Origin: Lecanicillium sp. G3
Taxonomy: Eukaryota; Ascomycota; Sordariomycetes; Hypocreales; Cordycipitaceae
Length of the DNA stretch: 64,000 nucleotides
Assembly: GCA_037575805.1 (NCBI GenBank)
Contig: JAZHPD010000022.1
Location: 310,001 to 374,000, forward strand
Reading direction: 5' to 3'
Each line of letters begins with the position of its first letter. Within the stretch, counting starts at the first letter, position 1. The notes below the pieces were generated by a model, which saw only the letters and a program-made list of their open reading frames with translations, was not told the DNA's origin and ran no database searches. A program made the translations under genes and the position numbers. This document shows positions 43,179 to 54,567 of the stretch, in pieces.

Positions 43179-43978
43179 GATGTCGGGAAGAGCACGAAGC
43201 CGCGTGAAAGAAGCCTCGTGAGGCTTGCGACGGCTCGTGAGGACGACTCAGCAGAGTTTCGTGCTTGCACCCGGGGCCCTGTCTTTTTTCACGGTGGTCG
43301 GGTTACTTTTGGAGGCCGAAGGCGGCAGCGGGTCTGTGTCTAGCGTCGTCGTGCAGCAGGCAAAGGTTACCTGTACAGGACAAGAAGACGCAGTGAGGCT
43401 GTCGACTCTACAATTGCAAAGCCAAAGTTTGTCGAGATGCAAACGTCGACAAGAAGAAAGAAGAGGAACCTCAGGCCAGGAGAGAGGCAAGGGGGAGAAA
43501 GCGAGTCTTATGACGTGCCGGGAGCCTGAAAGACAGTCGAGTCCCCCCCGGGCGTTGAACGAATAAGTAAATACGGAGCTGCCAGCTGCCTGCCAGTTGC
43601 GGATGGGGATTGCAAACGAGCGAGGCAGGTGGCAGAAGGAAAAATAAAAATAAAAAAGACTAACTAACTAAACGAATTAAAGAATGAAAACAAGAAACAA
43701 GTACCGTTTTGCGGGTGACACGGTGCAAATAATACATGCGTGAGGCTGGCTGGCCGGCAGGGTCTGGCGGGGAGTTAGTCACCGGAGTGGAGGCTGGCGG
43801 AGGGGTGTGGTTCGTTTGGGGGGTAGCAGTAGCTGGCTGAGCTGGGGAGGGGGTGGGCCAAGTAGACGGCCAGTTCGGTGGGTTTTTGGGCGGGGGAAAC
43901 ATTTGAAGAAGACGACTGTGACTACACGTAGGTAGTTCAGTAGTGGTAGGTATTGTCATGTTGTCATGATAGCGAGCG

Positions 43979-44002
43979 ACTCATCAACTCATCAACTCAT
44001 CA
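43979..44002. repeat. Three-copy octanucleotide tandem repeat
   Basis: ACTCATCA is repeated three times without interruption in the intergenic gap upstream of the ABC transporter. Confidence 0.7.
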
Positions 44003-45060
44003 AGCAGAGATGGATTGGTGCTGGTAATTGCTCGTCACCGCTGCATCATCGGCCAAGCAGGTCGGACAAGTACTAGCTAACTACAGGCCTGGCTAAAATT
44101 ACTGCAGTGACACTCAAAAAGCGGCGCCAACTACGGAGTACAGTACCTTGGCTTCAACAGGGACTTGGTGGCCCTGCCTGCCTCTCGCCTGCTGCCTGCC
44201 CAGGCATCAACAACAAGGCTCCGGCTCTATCGGCGGAGGCGGGCTGGCTGAATGGGGCTGAGACCGGCGCCGTGCTAGATGGCAGGCAGACAGGCGGCTG
44301 ATGAATACCGACGGAGTACATGTATAAATTCCCGGTGCCTATACTCCTGCGACCTGCCTGTCTTGTCCCGGGCAAAGACGGGTCCGAGACTACAAAAAGA
44401 GATTGATTCTACTTTTCTTAAGCTCAGTCGTCTCCAAGTCAACGTTGCGTTTGCATGCTGCCTGGTAAACGAAATGGTGCTCTGTATAGGCTGGGCAGCT
44501 GCAGAAAGAAAGAAAGTCCACCATTGCAGTGACTCGAACGTCGAAAGTTTGACATTTACCCGTCTCTCATCTCTGTCCGGCTCCGAAGGCTTGGAAACTC
44601 CTGTCCGCGGATCCACCAGATGACTCTTGTTATACAAGGGAATCGTCCGCTCAGCTAGCGGGTTTGGCAGTTGGCATGCCTGTGACTCTTTGAGATCCAG
44701 CTCACTCCCTCCGTGACTCGTGCCGGCAGGCTCTGTGTGGAGCGCGCAGCTTCGTCTCCAACTTCAAGACCTGCTCGCCGTGATTGCATCCTCCAAAGAC
44801 GGCAAGCAAGGGGCGTCGAGCCGTGGGGTCGTGGTCATTGGCTGACGGCGGACAATGGACGGTGGCGGCGGCTACGGGGCACGAGAGTGTGCGGTGGGCA
44901 GTAACAAGTTTTGAAAAAACGGCCCGGCCAGTTTGAGACTTGCTCGCAGACGAAGATGCTATCTGTCTCTCTGACTCCTTGGTCCGTCGACTAACTCATT
45001 CAGCTCGCCGAACGCCCTTTACATGACCAATGCCGCCCGCTGTAGCTGCCCGTACGTGCT

Positions 45061-45082
45061 TGACATTGTCTGTACAATGTCA
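45061..45082. other. 9-bp perfect inverted repeat
   Basis: TGACATTGT and ACAATGTCA are separated by CTGT. It could form a hairpin or a dyad binding site; no gene is nearby (nearest start about 1.9 kb to the left). Confidence 0.45.
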
Positions 45083-48075
45083 TTTTTCCTTCAACCCGGC
45101 ACTTCTCTGCTTACTTGAATGGAGAGTCACTTTTAAAAAGAGCCCCCGTGGGCTGTCACCCGGGTACGGCGCTGCTTTGCGCTGGGACACGTACCCGAGC
45201 CTGCGGTTCATCTCCGTTTTCTTGCAACGGCCAGCCAATCCCGGTGACCAATATCGCTGCAGATTGATACATGTGATTTATCAGGTCTCTTCCAGAATGC
45301 CAATTGACTTGCATCCAATATACCTTGACTTCCGTATCTGCTCGACTGCCTTCCAGAAAAAAATCCCTCGCTGTAGATCCACCAATCATCACATCTCGAT
45401 TTCTTTGTTTACCCTCTTACCCCCGGTTCCTTGGTCTTCTTTTCGCCGCAGCCTTGTCCCGGGATAGCGCAAATGAGGTGCAGCAAAAAGGGCCTGCAGA
45501 CCGCCCACTGTTTCTAGAGGGTCGCTTCTGGGGATTCTGATCGACTTGGGGCATCAGGTGTGTGTGGCTTCTTGAAACCGGGTCGACTGTCGGTGCCAAT
45601 GCAATATTGTGTTGCAATTACGCAATTACTCACAGATAACAGCATTTCAAGTCCTCTAACTATACGGCCGTTCCAAAGCGCTTGGCACCGGCCGTTCAAG
45701 CACCCCGAATGACGCGGTGTGCGTCCTGCCCATGCACCGCTCGCTCCTTGCATAACGCCCAGCGGCCAGCACCGCGCAGCACTCTGATTTTCCTCCTTCT
45801 GGCGGATTACATGGCGTATTAGTGTATAAGAACAACAATTCTCCGACCAATCCAGGCCTGCATGCATGAGGGCCGCGTGATGCATTTCGAGCTGAACTAC
45901 CAGGCCGTCGCAGCCGTCGCCAACTTTTAGTGACAGACTGTCGGCCTACAAACCGTACACGCAGAAGAGGCTCGTTCGCTTTGCATGCCGCTTTATTTAA
46001 TCATGAACCTCCGCGTTCCGGCCATCTCCTGCACCACGTCTGTCTCGTTGCCACCGCCACAGTCCAGCCATCACCGCCAGTCAGTTCGGCCACATCACGG
46101 CCTTGCCGTACCGACGTGACTGTGCCGCTGGATGCAGCACAATTTCGACGCATTGTGCCACCTTTCGCGGATTTCTTTGCTGCTAGTTTCGACATGCCCA
46201 GTGACGTTCCCATTTCAGTATGACACAGTAGTATCGTCGGGTGGGGACGTGTACTCAGGATGTCTAGTGTGCTGTCCATGCAAGCAGTCGAGCACTCAAT
46301 TTCTCTGGCGACTGCAACGCATCATCTCTGCTAGGTCGGTTGCTAGACCGGGTCTGGTTTCGCTGCGCAGATCGATGGCTGCACAAAGCCTCCTGGTCAT
46401 GGCTAAACGCACCCCGTAACTGGACAATTAACTAACTAACTTAGTCCAAGATGTTGTCTGACCGCATGGGCGGGCGGCCGTGACTCACTGCGTGGTGCGA
46501 GAAAGACGGGGGATTAGTAGGACGTCGCCATATCTATTTCTTGTATCGGTTGCGTGCCTCTTGTGCAGACTTCCAAGGCTGGGCGTTAGGACGTTTGCGC
46601 CACGGTCATTTTTGCCTTCAGCCTCCTCGTACCGCTAGACGGCGGGATTGAAGGGCTCAACTGCCGTTCCCCAGAGGCAGACTTGTGCAGCAGACTAGCC
46701 TTGCTCGGCGATTGATGCGAGCTCGGGAAGCAGGATAGTTGCGAGGGGGAACTATGTAGCCATGCATTGGCTGTGTGTGTGAAGGGTGCCTCGTGTATAT
46801 CTTGGATGCCTGGAGATCTGCCGGGAGGACGGGAACCGCGTCGATGCATTAGTCGACTGACGAATTTTGATGCCTTGGCTAGCTTGGTTCAATAATGATG
46901 CCTACTTACAGTGTGTGCCTACCGTGTGTTGCAGCTTTGCGGGTGGGGAGACGTGAGTCGCGACGTGTGTGTTCAGTACGGAGTACACTTAACGCGACTA
47001 CCCTAGACGCGTCTATTTTTTTGCTGGAAATGGCCATTTTTCGTGATTAGGGGCAAAAGGGCGCGAAATTATGTATTCGTGGTGTTTCTGTATATCCGTT
47101 AACGTGTTTGATGTATTTTTGTTTCCTTATTCTGGCAATGATGGTGGTGGTTTTTTAAATCTCGTCATCATAGAGATGCTAGCTATGTATAAGTAGTCTT
47201 CTATAATGGCTGCACTCAACCATTAGCAAACTCCATGTGCACCTTCAACGCCCACGTGTATTACAGACATAACCTCTGGGCAATCGTCTGGCAGGCTTGA
47301 TTATATAAACGTGTACCGGACGAGCCAATTGAAACACCGGCATCAATACACTTGCAAACGCAGCCTCACATTGTCAGCCCTCACACGAACGCGTGAATTA
47401 ACAGCTCGCACACCGTCAAATCCACACGCCAACCCGACTGCAACTAATGAAGAATCAACAGCTCACCCATCACAAATGTGACAAATTTCCATTATCCCTC
47501 TTGCGCTCCCTCTTTCAACCAACAAAAGCCGCGCAGGTGCGGGTGGCGGCCCACAGACAGGAGCTCTCTCCCCCACTCTGAGCCGCGTCTCGTCTTGTCT
47601 CTCCAGCACTAAAAGTGCCCTGCTTGTGCCAACAGCGCTCCTTTCAGCGCAAGCAACCACTGGCAGCTCGCTGAGAAGTCACCACTCACCACTCCGCGCC
47701 GCTACCCGCGTCTCCGTCTCCGTCTCCACGCCCACCTGGCACGCCCTCTTTAATGCTTGTCCAACTTCATCCCAATTGCCTGCACACTCACGCATCCAAA
47801 CAATCCATTTGCCGCCCGTTCCAGAAATCCACGCGTTTCTGCCGTCAACCCTGTTCAGCCACGACAGCCACGCTTCCGACTCGGTCCTTTTTTTTCCCTC
47901 GCCGCGAGCTCCCGATTTTCCCGCCGCTGACCCAACGCATCCTCTCTCCTCAACTCTCTTCAACCCCCAACCCGCTACGCTGCTCCCGCAAACCAAACCC
48001 TCGAGCTGCCAACGCTGACCGCGAGGTCACCTTCATGTCAACCACGACAACGCCGCCGTGCACGCCGTCGTCGAG

Positions 48076-50406
48076 ATGAAGGCCACGCCCCTCATCATCA
48101 ATTGGCACGAGCAAAACGCACCCGTTTACTCGGCTCACTTTGAACCGAGTGGCAAGGGTCGTTTAGCTACTGCTGGTGGTGACAACCACGTTCGTATCTG
48201 GAAAGTCGAGACGGACGGCACAGACCGCAGGGTCGAATACCTATCTACTCTATCCAAGCATAACCAGGCCGTCAATGTTGTGCGCTGGGGCCCCAAAGGT
48301 AAGTTGCTCTCGTCGGTTAACATCCGACGCGTTTCTCCCCGCAGTGACGTCCTGGCTGACATGTCTTGCTTGTAGGCGAGCTCCTTGCCTCTGCCGGCGA
48401 TGACGGCAATGTAATCCTCTGGGTTCCAAGCGAGCTCACCAACACAAATTTTGGCTCCGATGGCCTCGACGACAAGGAGTCGTGGCGCGCAAAGCACATG
48501 TGCCGTTCCAGCGGTGCTGAAATTTACGACCTCGCCTGGTCTCCCGACGCTGCCCACTTCATCATTGGTAGCATGGACAATATCGCTAGAATCTACAGTG
48601 CGACGACAGGTAAATAAGACCCCTTGCCTCACATGTGGTGATTGAAAAGAGACTGACATATCCCGTTGCAGGAGTCCTCGTCCGCCAAATAGCAGAACAC
48701 AGCCACTATGTCCAAGGCGTTACCTGGGACCCGTTGAACGAATACATTGCCACGCAGTCCTCCGATCGATCTGTTCACATTTACTCGCTCAAAACAAAAG
48801 ATGGTCAATATACACTCAGCCAAGAGGACAAGCCTCCCAGGCTTGCAAGTCACATCAAGGCCGACCTGCCGCCGAGACGAATTTCCTCAAGCAGCCCGGC
48901 CCCTCCCGAATTCGGCCACAGAGCTCAGCTTTCACTTGTCGACTCCAATACATCAGTTGGCTCGCCTGTGCCCTCTGCGCCTGGCACACCGACTTCGTTC
49001 CCGCTTCCGATGAACCCTCCGAGCGTTGTCAGTCACAGCCGCCGATCGTCGTTTTCATCTCGCCGATCTGCGTCGCCAGCACCCTCGCTGCCACTGCCTG
49101 CTGTCATGCCCATGGAAGCGTCGCCAAAGCCGCATCCCCCATCGTCGGTACTCGGACTTGGCATGAAGAATGCAAGCTTATACGCGAACGAAACCTTGAC
49201 CTCGTTCTTCAGACGCCTGACCTTTACACCGGATGGCAGTCTCTTGCTGACTCCGTCTGGCCAATATCAAAACCAACACCAAGCAGACAAGGAGGCAAAG
49301 CCGACGTGTGAAATTATCAACACCGTCTATATTTACACGAGAGGAGGCATCAACAAGCCACCCGTGGCCCATCTCCCCGGCCACAAGAAGCCATCGGTAG
49401 TTGTCAAGTGCTCCCCGCAGTTCTACACGTTACGCAGCAACCCGCCGCCAACCAAGCACATCACAATCGACACGTCGTTGGCGGAGGAAGACATTCCCTC
49501 GCTACCAGAACCACTTTCGCGACCAACCTCTCCGGCACCAGTCATGGAACCCCCGCCTCCGCCAACACCGGCTGCAGAGGTTACATCAACCACCTCCAAG
49601 TCTGCCAGTTCAGAAATGACTGCTGCTACCCCTGGGCCGAAGCCAGCCTTCACTCTACCATACAGAATGGTTTATGCTGTCGCGACCCAGGACTCTGTGC
49701 TGCTATATGATACCCAGCAGAAGACACCAATCTGCGTCGTTGGCAACCTGCATTGTGCAACATTTACCGACCTTGCATGGTAAGCTAACCTGTTAAAAGC
49801 AGAATTTCTCAAACTAACACATGTTCCAGGTCGAATGATGGACTCACGCTGCTCATTACATCTTCAGATGGATTCTGTTCGACCCTCTCCTTTGCAGCTG
49901 GCGAATTGGGTGAGATTTACCAGGGCGAAGTTGGCCCTCCGACCAAGACCGCAGCTGCCGCGTCTGCATCGAACCAGAACACTCCATTGGCCACACCAAC
50001 CACGTCTTTTGCGCCTCCGTCGCCTTTCACAGGTGGCTCACATCACCAGCAGCGCAACTCCACAAGTTCATTTGCGGCACCTTCCCCTCCTGCTTCCGTC
50101 GGTGCCGCTTCTCAGCGACCACCATCGCCTGCACGATCCAATTCGGCGTCGTCGGTGGCGACACAGCCGTCCTCGAAGCCCATCGGAGTGGTTAGCAACC
50201 CTACACTCATTCCTGGTACTATCCCAGCCGTCGCTGCCACCAACTCGGCCAAGGTGACTGGTGTCCCCATTACTACCCCCCCAGAGACGCCGAGGCACAC
50301 TGCTGCAGGTATCAAAAGAGACACAACAGACAGCGAAAAGGAAGACACCAAGGAGCCGAAGAAGAGGAGAATCGCTCCGACTCGAGTAGAGTCAAAGGAC
50401 TCTTGA
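48076..50406 (+). CDS. CAC2: Chromatin assembly factor 1 p60 subunit (CAC2)
   Basis: Four exons: 48076-48298, 48376-48609, 48672-49779, 49830-50406 (713 aa). WD40 protein of the CAF-1 complex, which deposits H3-H4 behind replication forks. The N-terminus MKATPLIINWHEQNAPVYSAHFEP and WD blocks (LATAGGDNHVRIWKVE, LLASAGDDGNVILW, IYDLAWSPDAAHFIIGSMDNIARIYS, VQGVTWDPLNEYIATQSSDRSVHIYS) are typical of p60. The inner part has a Ser/Pro-rich insertion (about 240-310) between blades. Later blades include LTFTPDGSLLLTPSGQ and YAVATQDSVLLYDTQ, and the tail is basic with KKRR. The ATG at 48076 is preferred because the frame upstream has no ATG. Confidence 0.93.
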
Positions 50407-51063
50407 GAATCTACGCGAGAAATGGAACATGGCTCACTGAACATGACTTGCCACGGTTTCCAGCAACGATTACATATTTTTTTTTCTCCGGCGTTTTATG
50501 AGGTTGTATCATTAGGGAAATGGCTTTTCTCGGATTGTTTTGAATTTCTTTTTGCTTGGTCGGATTATTTCACTTGGTTTTTGTTTGTTTTCCCGCATTG
50601 TTGGGAGATTTCTGATATCTGTCGGTTCCTAAGAGGAGAACTGAATGAGAGCAATGGTTTTGCACCACGCCTTGGGTATGAGGCTGGAATGGATATGCAG
50701 AAAATTACTTGGTAGTTGATGGGTATTTGAAAGAGTAGTACATGCATGTTCGAGTATAAAACCTAGTTTATTGTCAATGAAAGTATTTAGCTGAATTAAC
50801 CAATACATGAATCTGAGTCATTGGAGTGGTTGAGCACTAAACCAACAAGTCGGCTAATGAACTCGCCTTCTCAGGTTGAGTCGCCGTCTCCCACGGCCTC
50901 TCGTGTTCCAAAGGGCGCAATTGAGGCTGTGTTGATGTTTTTCGTTTTCTTTTCCAAGATTCTTGAAGCGGTCAAATATAATGTTTCACACTAACAGTCG
51001 CTCACTGTAAAATGAGTCGTCCTTGCCACATCATCCCATCGGTTTTATGATTTGGGGATCCGT

Positions 51064-51089
51064 GTCCCCCGGTGTTTTGACACCGGGAC
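51064..51089. promoter_or_regulatory. Inverted repeat CGG-N10-CCG upstream of MFS gene
   Basis: CCCGGTGT-TTTG-ACACCGGG forms a perfect 8-bp dyad about 300 bp before the MFS start. The CGG-N10-CCG half-site layout is that of Zn2Cys6 regulator sites, which often control drug and nutrient transporters in fungi. It could also fold as an RNA hairpin, but it lies upstream of the TATA box. Confidence 0.5.
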
Positions 51090-51259
51090 GAATGCTCTTT
51101 TTTGCAAAACCGGCCCCGCTGATTGGCCCGACGGGCGCCCATCAAGGGAATGAGAGAACCGCAAATGTAGTGGGCGAAATCCACATTTCATCGACCTTCC
51201 TAATGGCGAACCCGATGTCGCTCTAAAGTAGTCTTTTTCGTCAATTGCTTTTTGTAATG

Positions 51260-51267
51260 TATAAATA
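51260..51267 (+). promoter_or_regulatory. TATA box of MFS transporter
   Basis: TATAAATA lies about 120 bp before the ATG at 51386 and is followed by a C/T-rich initiator region. Confidence 0.55.
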
Positions 51268-51385
51268 CCTTCCGTTCTCCTGCAGCGGTTGATTCGCTTC
51301 TTCATGTTTGTGATTCGACGATCATATCGAAATCAGATGTCTTTTCATCCCATACCGCTGCGGCTCTAGCAGCGCTCGTACAACA

Positions 51386-53032
51386 ATGGGTAACCCGAAC
51401 CAGAGCCCCGCCGTTGGTGCCGACCCCGGTGCCGATGCTGGCCGGCAGGACGGGGACATCTCGACACAGCCCACCGCCGCCGACGACACCGCGTGGGTGA
51501 AGGCTCCCGCGACAGAAGCCGTCGCCGAGTCGCAGCACACCGCCATGCTGCAGGAGGGCGAGGGCGAGGGCGAGGACGGCACAGAGGACCCGGAGCGGCT
51601 GTCTCGGGTTGTCTCGGTGCCGTACACGGTCTTCTCGCGGCGGGCACGCATCAGCATCACCGTCATGGTGTCCGTCGCGAGCGCCGTGTCGCCCATGACG
51701 TCCAACATCTACTTCCCGGCGCTCGACACCATCGCCGATGACCTCGGCGTCTCCCTCGGGCTCATCAACCTGACCCTCACGACCTTCATGGTCTTCCAGG
51801 GCCTCGCGCCCACGCTCCTCGGCGACTTTGGCGACAAGGCCGGCCGCCGGCCCGCGTACACGCTCTCCTTCGCCGTCTTCCTCGGCGCCAACGTCGGCCT
51901 CGCGCTGCAGCGCAGCTACCCGGCGCTCATGGTGCTCCGGTGCGTGCAGGCCGCGGGCAGCAGCGGCACCATCGCGCTTGGGTTCGGCGTCATCGCGGAC
52001 CTGGCCCCGCGGTCGACGCGCGCCAAGTACATGGGGTACCTGGGCGCGGCCATCAACACGGGGCCGACGTTGGGCCCGTTCCTCGGCGGCGTGCTGTCGC
52101 AGACGCTCGGGTGGCCGTCCATCTTCTGGTTCCTCGGCATCATGGTGCTGGTGTTCCTGGTTCCGTGGGTGCTCTTCGCGCCGGAGACGGGCCGCAACGT
52201 CGTCGGCAACGGGTCGTACGCGGCGCAGAAGTGGAATAGGCCCATCATCCCGCTGCTGAAGGACAAGCGGCCCAAGGAGGAGATGCCGGCGTCGCAGCGG
52301 CCGAAGCTCTCCATACCGAACCCGCTGAGCACGCTGGTCATGGTATTCGAAAAGGAGATGGGCTCCATTCTGCTGATTGCGGCCGTCATTTACCTGAACT
52401 TCATTTTAGTCGCCGCCACCATGGGCAGCTCGATCAAGCGCATATATGGCTACGACGACTTGCAGGTTGGCCTCTGCTACCTTCCCTACGGAATTGGCTG
52501 CTGTACGACGTCCATCGTGCAAGGATATGCACAAAACTGGAACTACCGCCGTATCGCTAAGAAAGTAGGCTTTGATCTCAAGTCTCCTGACGGCGAAAAG
52601 TTTCCTATTGAAAAGGCTAGGCTACAGCTTATCTACCCGTCTATGGCGATAGGCTCGACCGCCCTCATCGGATATGGCTGGTCGCTGCAGGCCGAGATCT
52701 CAATAGTGGTGCCGCTGATAATGGTCTTTATCGTCGGCATGATGATCCCTACGTCGCTTAACATGATTACGACGCTCATGGTCGACTTGTTCCCGGAAGC
52801 ACCGGCGAGTGCTGCGGCGGCGAACAACCTGGTGCGCTGCATGTTTGGCGCAGTGGCCACGGCTGTGATTGACTATATGCTCGAGGGGATGGGGCAGGGG
52901 TGGTGTTTTACATTTTTAGCTTTTCTGATGTTTGCGGCTATTCCGTGGCTGATATATATAGAAAAGGTCGGGCCGCGCTGGCGGGTTGAGAAGCGACAGA
53001 GGCGGGAGCGAAAGATAAAAGAGTCTGCATAG
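51386..53032 (+). CDS. MFS drug:H+ antiporter (DHA1) of the Qdr/Aqr type
   Basis: Single exon, 548 aa. A polytopic carrier with 12 expected membrane spans. The cytoplasmic N-terminus is acidic with a Glu/Gly repeat (EGEGEGED). TM1 contains SVASAVSPMTSNIYFPALD, the hallmark of fungal DHA1 proteins. Loop 2-3 has the MFS motif GDFGDKAGRRP, and the RSTRAKYMG and GPTLGPFLGGVL motif-C segments follow. The large central loop (PIIPLLKDKRP to LSIPNPLS) and a basic C-terminal tail are usual for this group. Likely exports toxic compounds, polyamines or amino acids at the plasma membrane; the substrate cannot be told. Codon use is strongly GC-biased in the first half. A dyad site upstream may regulate it. 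Confidence 0.92.
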   Translation: MGNPNQSPAVGADPGADAGRQDGDISTQPTAADDTAWVKAPATEAVAESQHTAMLQEGEGEGEDGTEDPERLSRVVSVPYTVFSRRARISITVMVSVASAVSPMTSNIYFPALDTIADDLGVSLGLINLTLTTFMVFQGLAPTLLGDFGDKAGRRPAYTLSFAVFLGANVGLALQRSYPALMVLRCVQAAGSSGTIALGFGVIADLAPRSTRAKYMGYLGAAINTGPTLGPFLGGVLSQTLGWPSIFWFLGIMVLVFLVPWVLFAPETGRNVVGNGSYAAQKWNRPIIPLLKDKRPKEEMPASQRPKLSIPNPLSTLVMVFEKEMGSILLIAAVIYLNFILVAATMGSSIKRIYGYDDLQVGLCYLPYGIGCCTTSIVQGYAQNWNYRRIAKKVGFDLKSPDGEKFPIEKARLQLIYPSMAIGSTALIGYGWSLQAEISIVVPLIMVFIVGMMIPTSLNMITTLMVDLFPEAPASAAAANNLVRCMFGAVATAVIDYMLEGMGQGWCFTFLAFLMFAAIPWLIYIEKVGPRWRVEKRQRRERKIKESA

Positions 53033-53143
53033 ACACGAGGTATATGCACTGCATGGGTGGGGGTGGCAACGAGATTTTATAGAGGTTTTTATATGCATAT
53101 ATAGGCGCATTTATTTGGCATTATTATCATTCGCATTGGATAT

Positions 53144-53819
53144 CTATAAGGCAGGAATTGAATGCTCCATGGCCTCTCTCTGAGATTCCCACATCAACCA
53201 GTCAGACCGTGTCGTTCTGTAACCCAGTCAGTATGGCGCCATTATTGAGGCATTATGAATAGAACAATACTTACGGCAAAAGACCCATTCCATTTATTTT
53301 CCACACACCCACTCCGAGAGCCACAAGCTGCATCCCTACGTACACGAGCTTGGTCTGGAGAATCTTGCCGGCGTTGCTCTCGGTCTGGAAGCGCTCGAAA
53401 GCCTGGTTGGTGTTGGCGATGCCCATGATGGGGTTCTTGAAGGCCATAAAGACCATCATGATACTGAATATTTGCAGCGAGTTTCCAGACATGTACATCA
53501 TGATGGCGGTCATGGGAAGCGACTTGACGGGAGCGAGGGCGACTTCCCAGGCCTTCTTGAGCTTGAGGGTATCCATCTCTTCGTGAGTCGGCGGCTTGCG
53601 GAGTTGAACCTTGGAATCCTTTTGCTTCTATTACCCAAGCTGGTTAGCTAATCTGAGTGTTATTGCCCCGGAGCTCCATGTTGCTGAGCTGCGCACCTTG
53701 GTGCCAGACGTGCCGGCAAAGCCCAGCGGGTCAGCGATGCCAGAGGCCTTGGACTTGGCGATGGGCGGCAATTCGAGTTGCTGTACCCATTGAGGGACAG
53801 TCGTACTTGCGGCGGCCAT
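53144..53819 (-). CDS. EMC4: ER membrane protein complex subunit 4 (EMC4)
   Basis: Three exons: 53819-53697, 53627-53275, 53216-53144 (182 aa). EMC inserts tail-anchored and multi-span proteins into the ER membrane. The sequence shows the family pattern: MAAASTTVPQWVQQLELPP, KVQLRKPPTHEEMDTLKLKKAWEVALAPVKSLPM, a membrane span near MTAIMMYMSGNSLQIFSIMMV, a second around LVYVGMQLVALGVGVWKI, and a C-terminal NGMGLLPTTRSDWLMWESQ that is formed only after removing the last intron. Length matches orthologues. It shares a divergent promoter with the AP-1 beta gene. Confidence 0.93.
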
Positions 53820-54567
53820 TGTTGCGATGATGAGCGAGCTCAAGTGTGCTGCGCAGCTTGCGAATGCGAGATGGATTGTACGTTCGAGGCAAGCTTCTGG
53901 CTTCCTCCACGCTGGCGCGGCGCGGCCCACAAGCTTAGCTGAGCAGCGTACCTGCGCCCGCCGCTATGCTTTGGCGCTGGGCTGCTTGCTGCTGCGCCAG
54001 GCTGGCTGGCTGGGTCTCCGGGCTTATCGATTAGCGGGCCAGACTGGTGCGCCGCGCCGCGCGCCCCCGAGAAAGAGAGTCCCCCTTTCCCTTTGGCCTG
54101 CAACAGGACTGGTCATCACAGATTAACGCGGACGCTTCAATCAACAATCCCCCGACGCCAGCGACACGCCTTGCACCGCCGCGAGGCGTTTTCATCCGAC
54201 CAGAGACGAAGCCCGCGCCCCCGAAAAGCGTGAAACCGACCGAGACCTAGGCCACGCTCGCTCTGGTGTCCCGGCGTGTTTGCCCTGCATAACGAAACCC
54301 CTCTAAATTCTACAGCGACACAGACCAGACACCAACGCCGGCCACCCACCCGCCTCGCTCGCACTAACAAGGCCGACCACCATACCTCTCTGGCTTGAGG
54401 GGGCACTTTTTCCAGAACGTCGATCGCCCAAGGCTGCACCTCTCAGCGCCTTCCGGAATTCACCAGCCCGGGGAGAAGCACACCATCAGGCCGTCGTCGC
54501 GTGACAGCTGCTCCTAGCCGAGTGACGCTCTTTGCGCGCGCGGGGTTACATATACCAGTCGCCCATC
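53820..54567. promoter_or_regulatory. Divergent promoter of EMC4 and AP-1 beta
   Basis: A 748 bp region, GC-rich in the middle with GGCTGGCTGG and GCGCCGCGCC words. A TATATA-like TACATATACC stands shortly before 54568. No coding feature is supported. Confidence 0.4.

Larger units (their letters stand above)
43179..48075. other. 4.9 kb gene-free gap between ABC transporter and CAC2
   Basis: No conserved frame, tRNA or transposon remnant is recognised. Contents: a T/A-rich run near 43640-43665; an (ACTCATCA)x3 tandem at 43979-44002; TACGGAGTA words at 44132 and 46978 with a variant at 44311; a 9-bp inverted repeat at 45061-45082; and a TATATAAAC box near 47302 followed by a CA-rich stretch that may begin the long CAC2 leader (with a 44-codon frame at 47447). 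The gap is large for this compact region and could hold an unrecognised non-coding transcript. Confidence 0.5.
50407..51385. other. CAC2 3' flank and MFS transporter promoter
   Basis: T-rich from about 50475 to 50610 on the plus strand. Further on lies the inverted repeat at 51064-51089 and a TATAAATA box at 51260-51267. No gene is supported. Confidence 0.5.

Noticed and set aside
47447..47581. 44-codon frame in the CAC2 upstream region
   Set aside because: Could be an upstream ORF in a long leader, but there is no evidence that the transcript begins that early.
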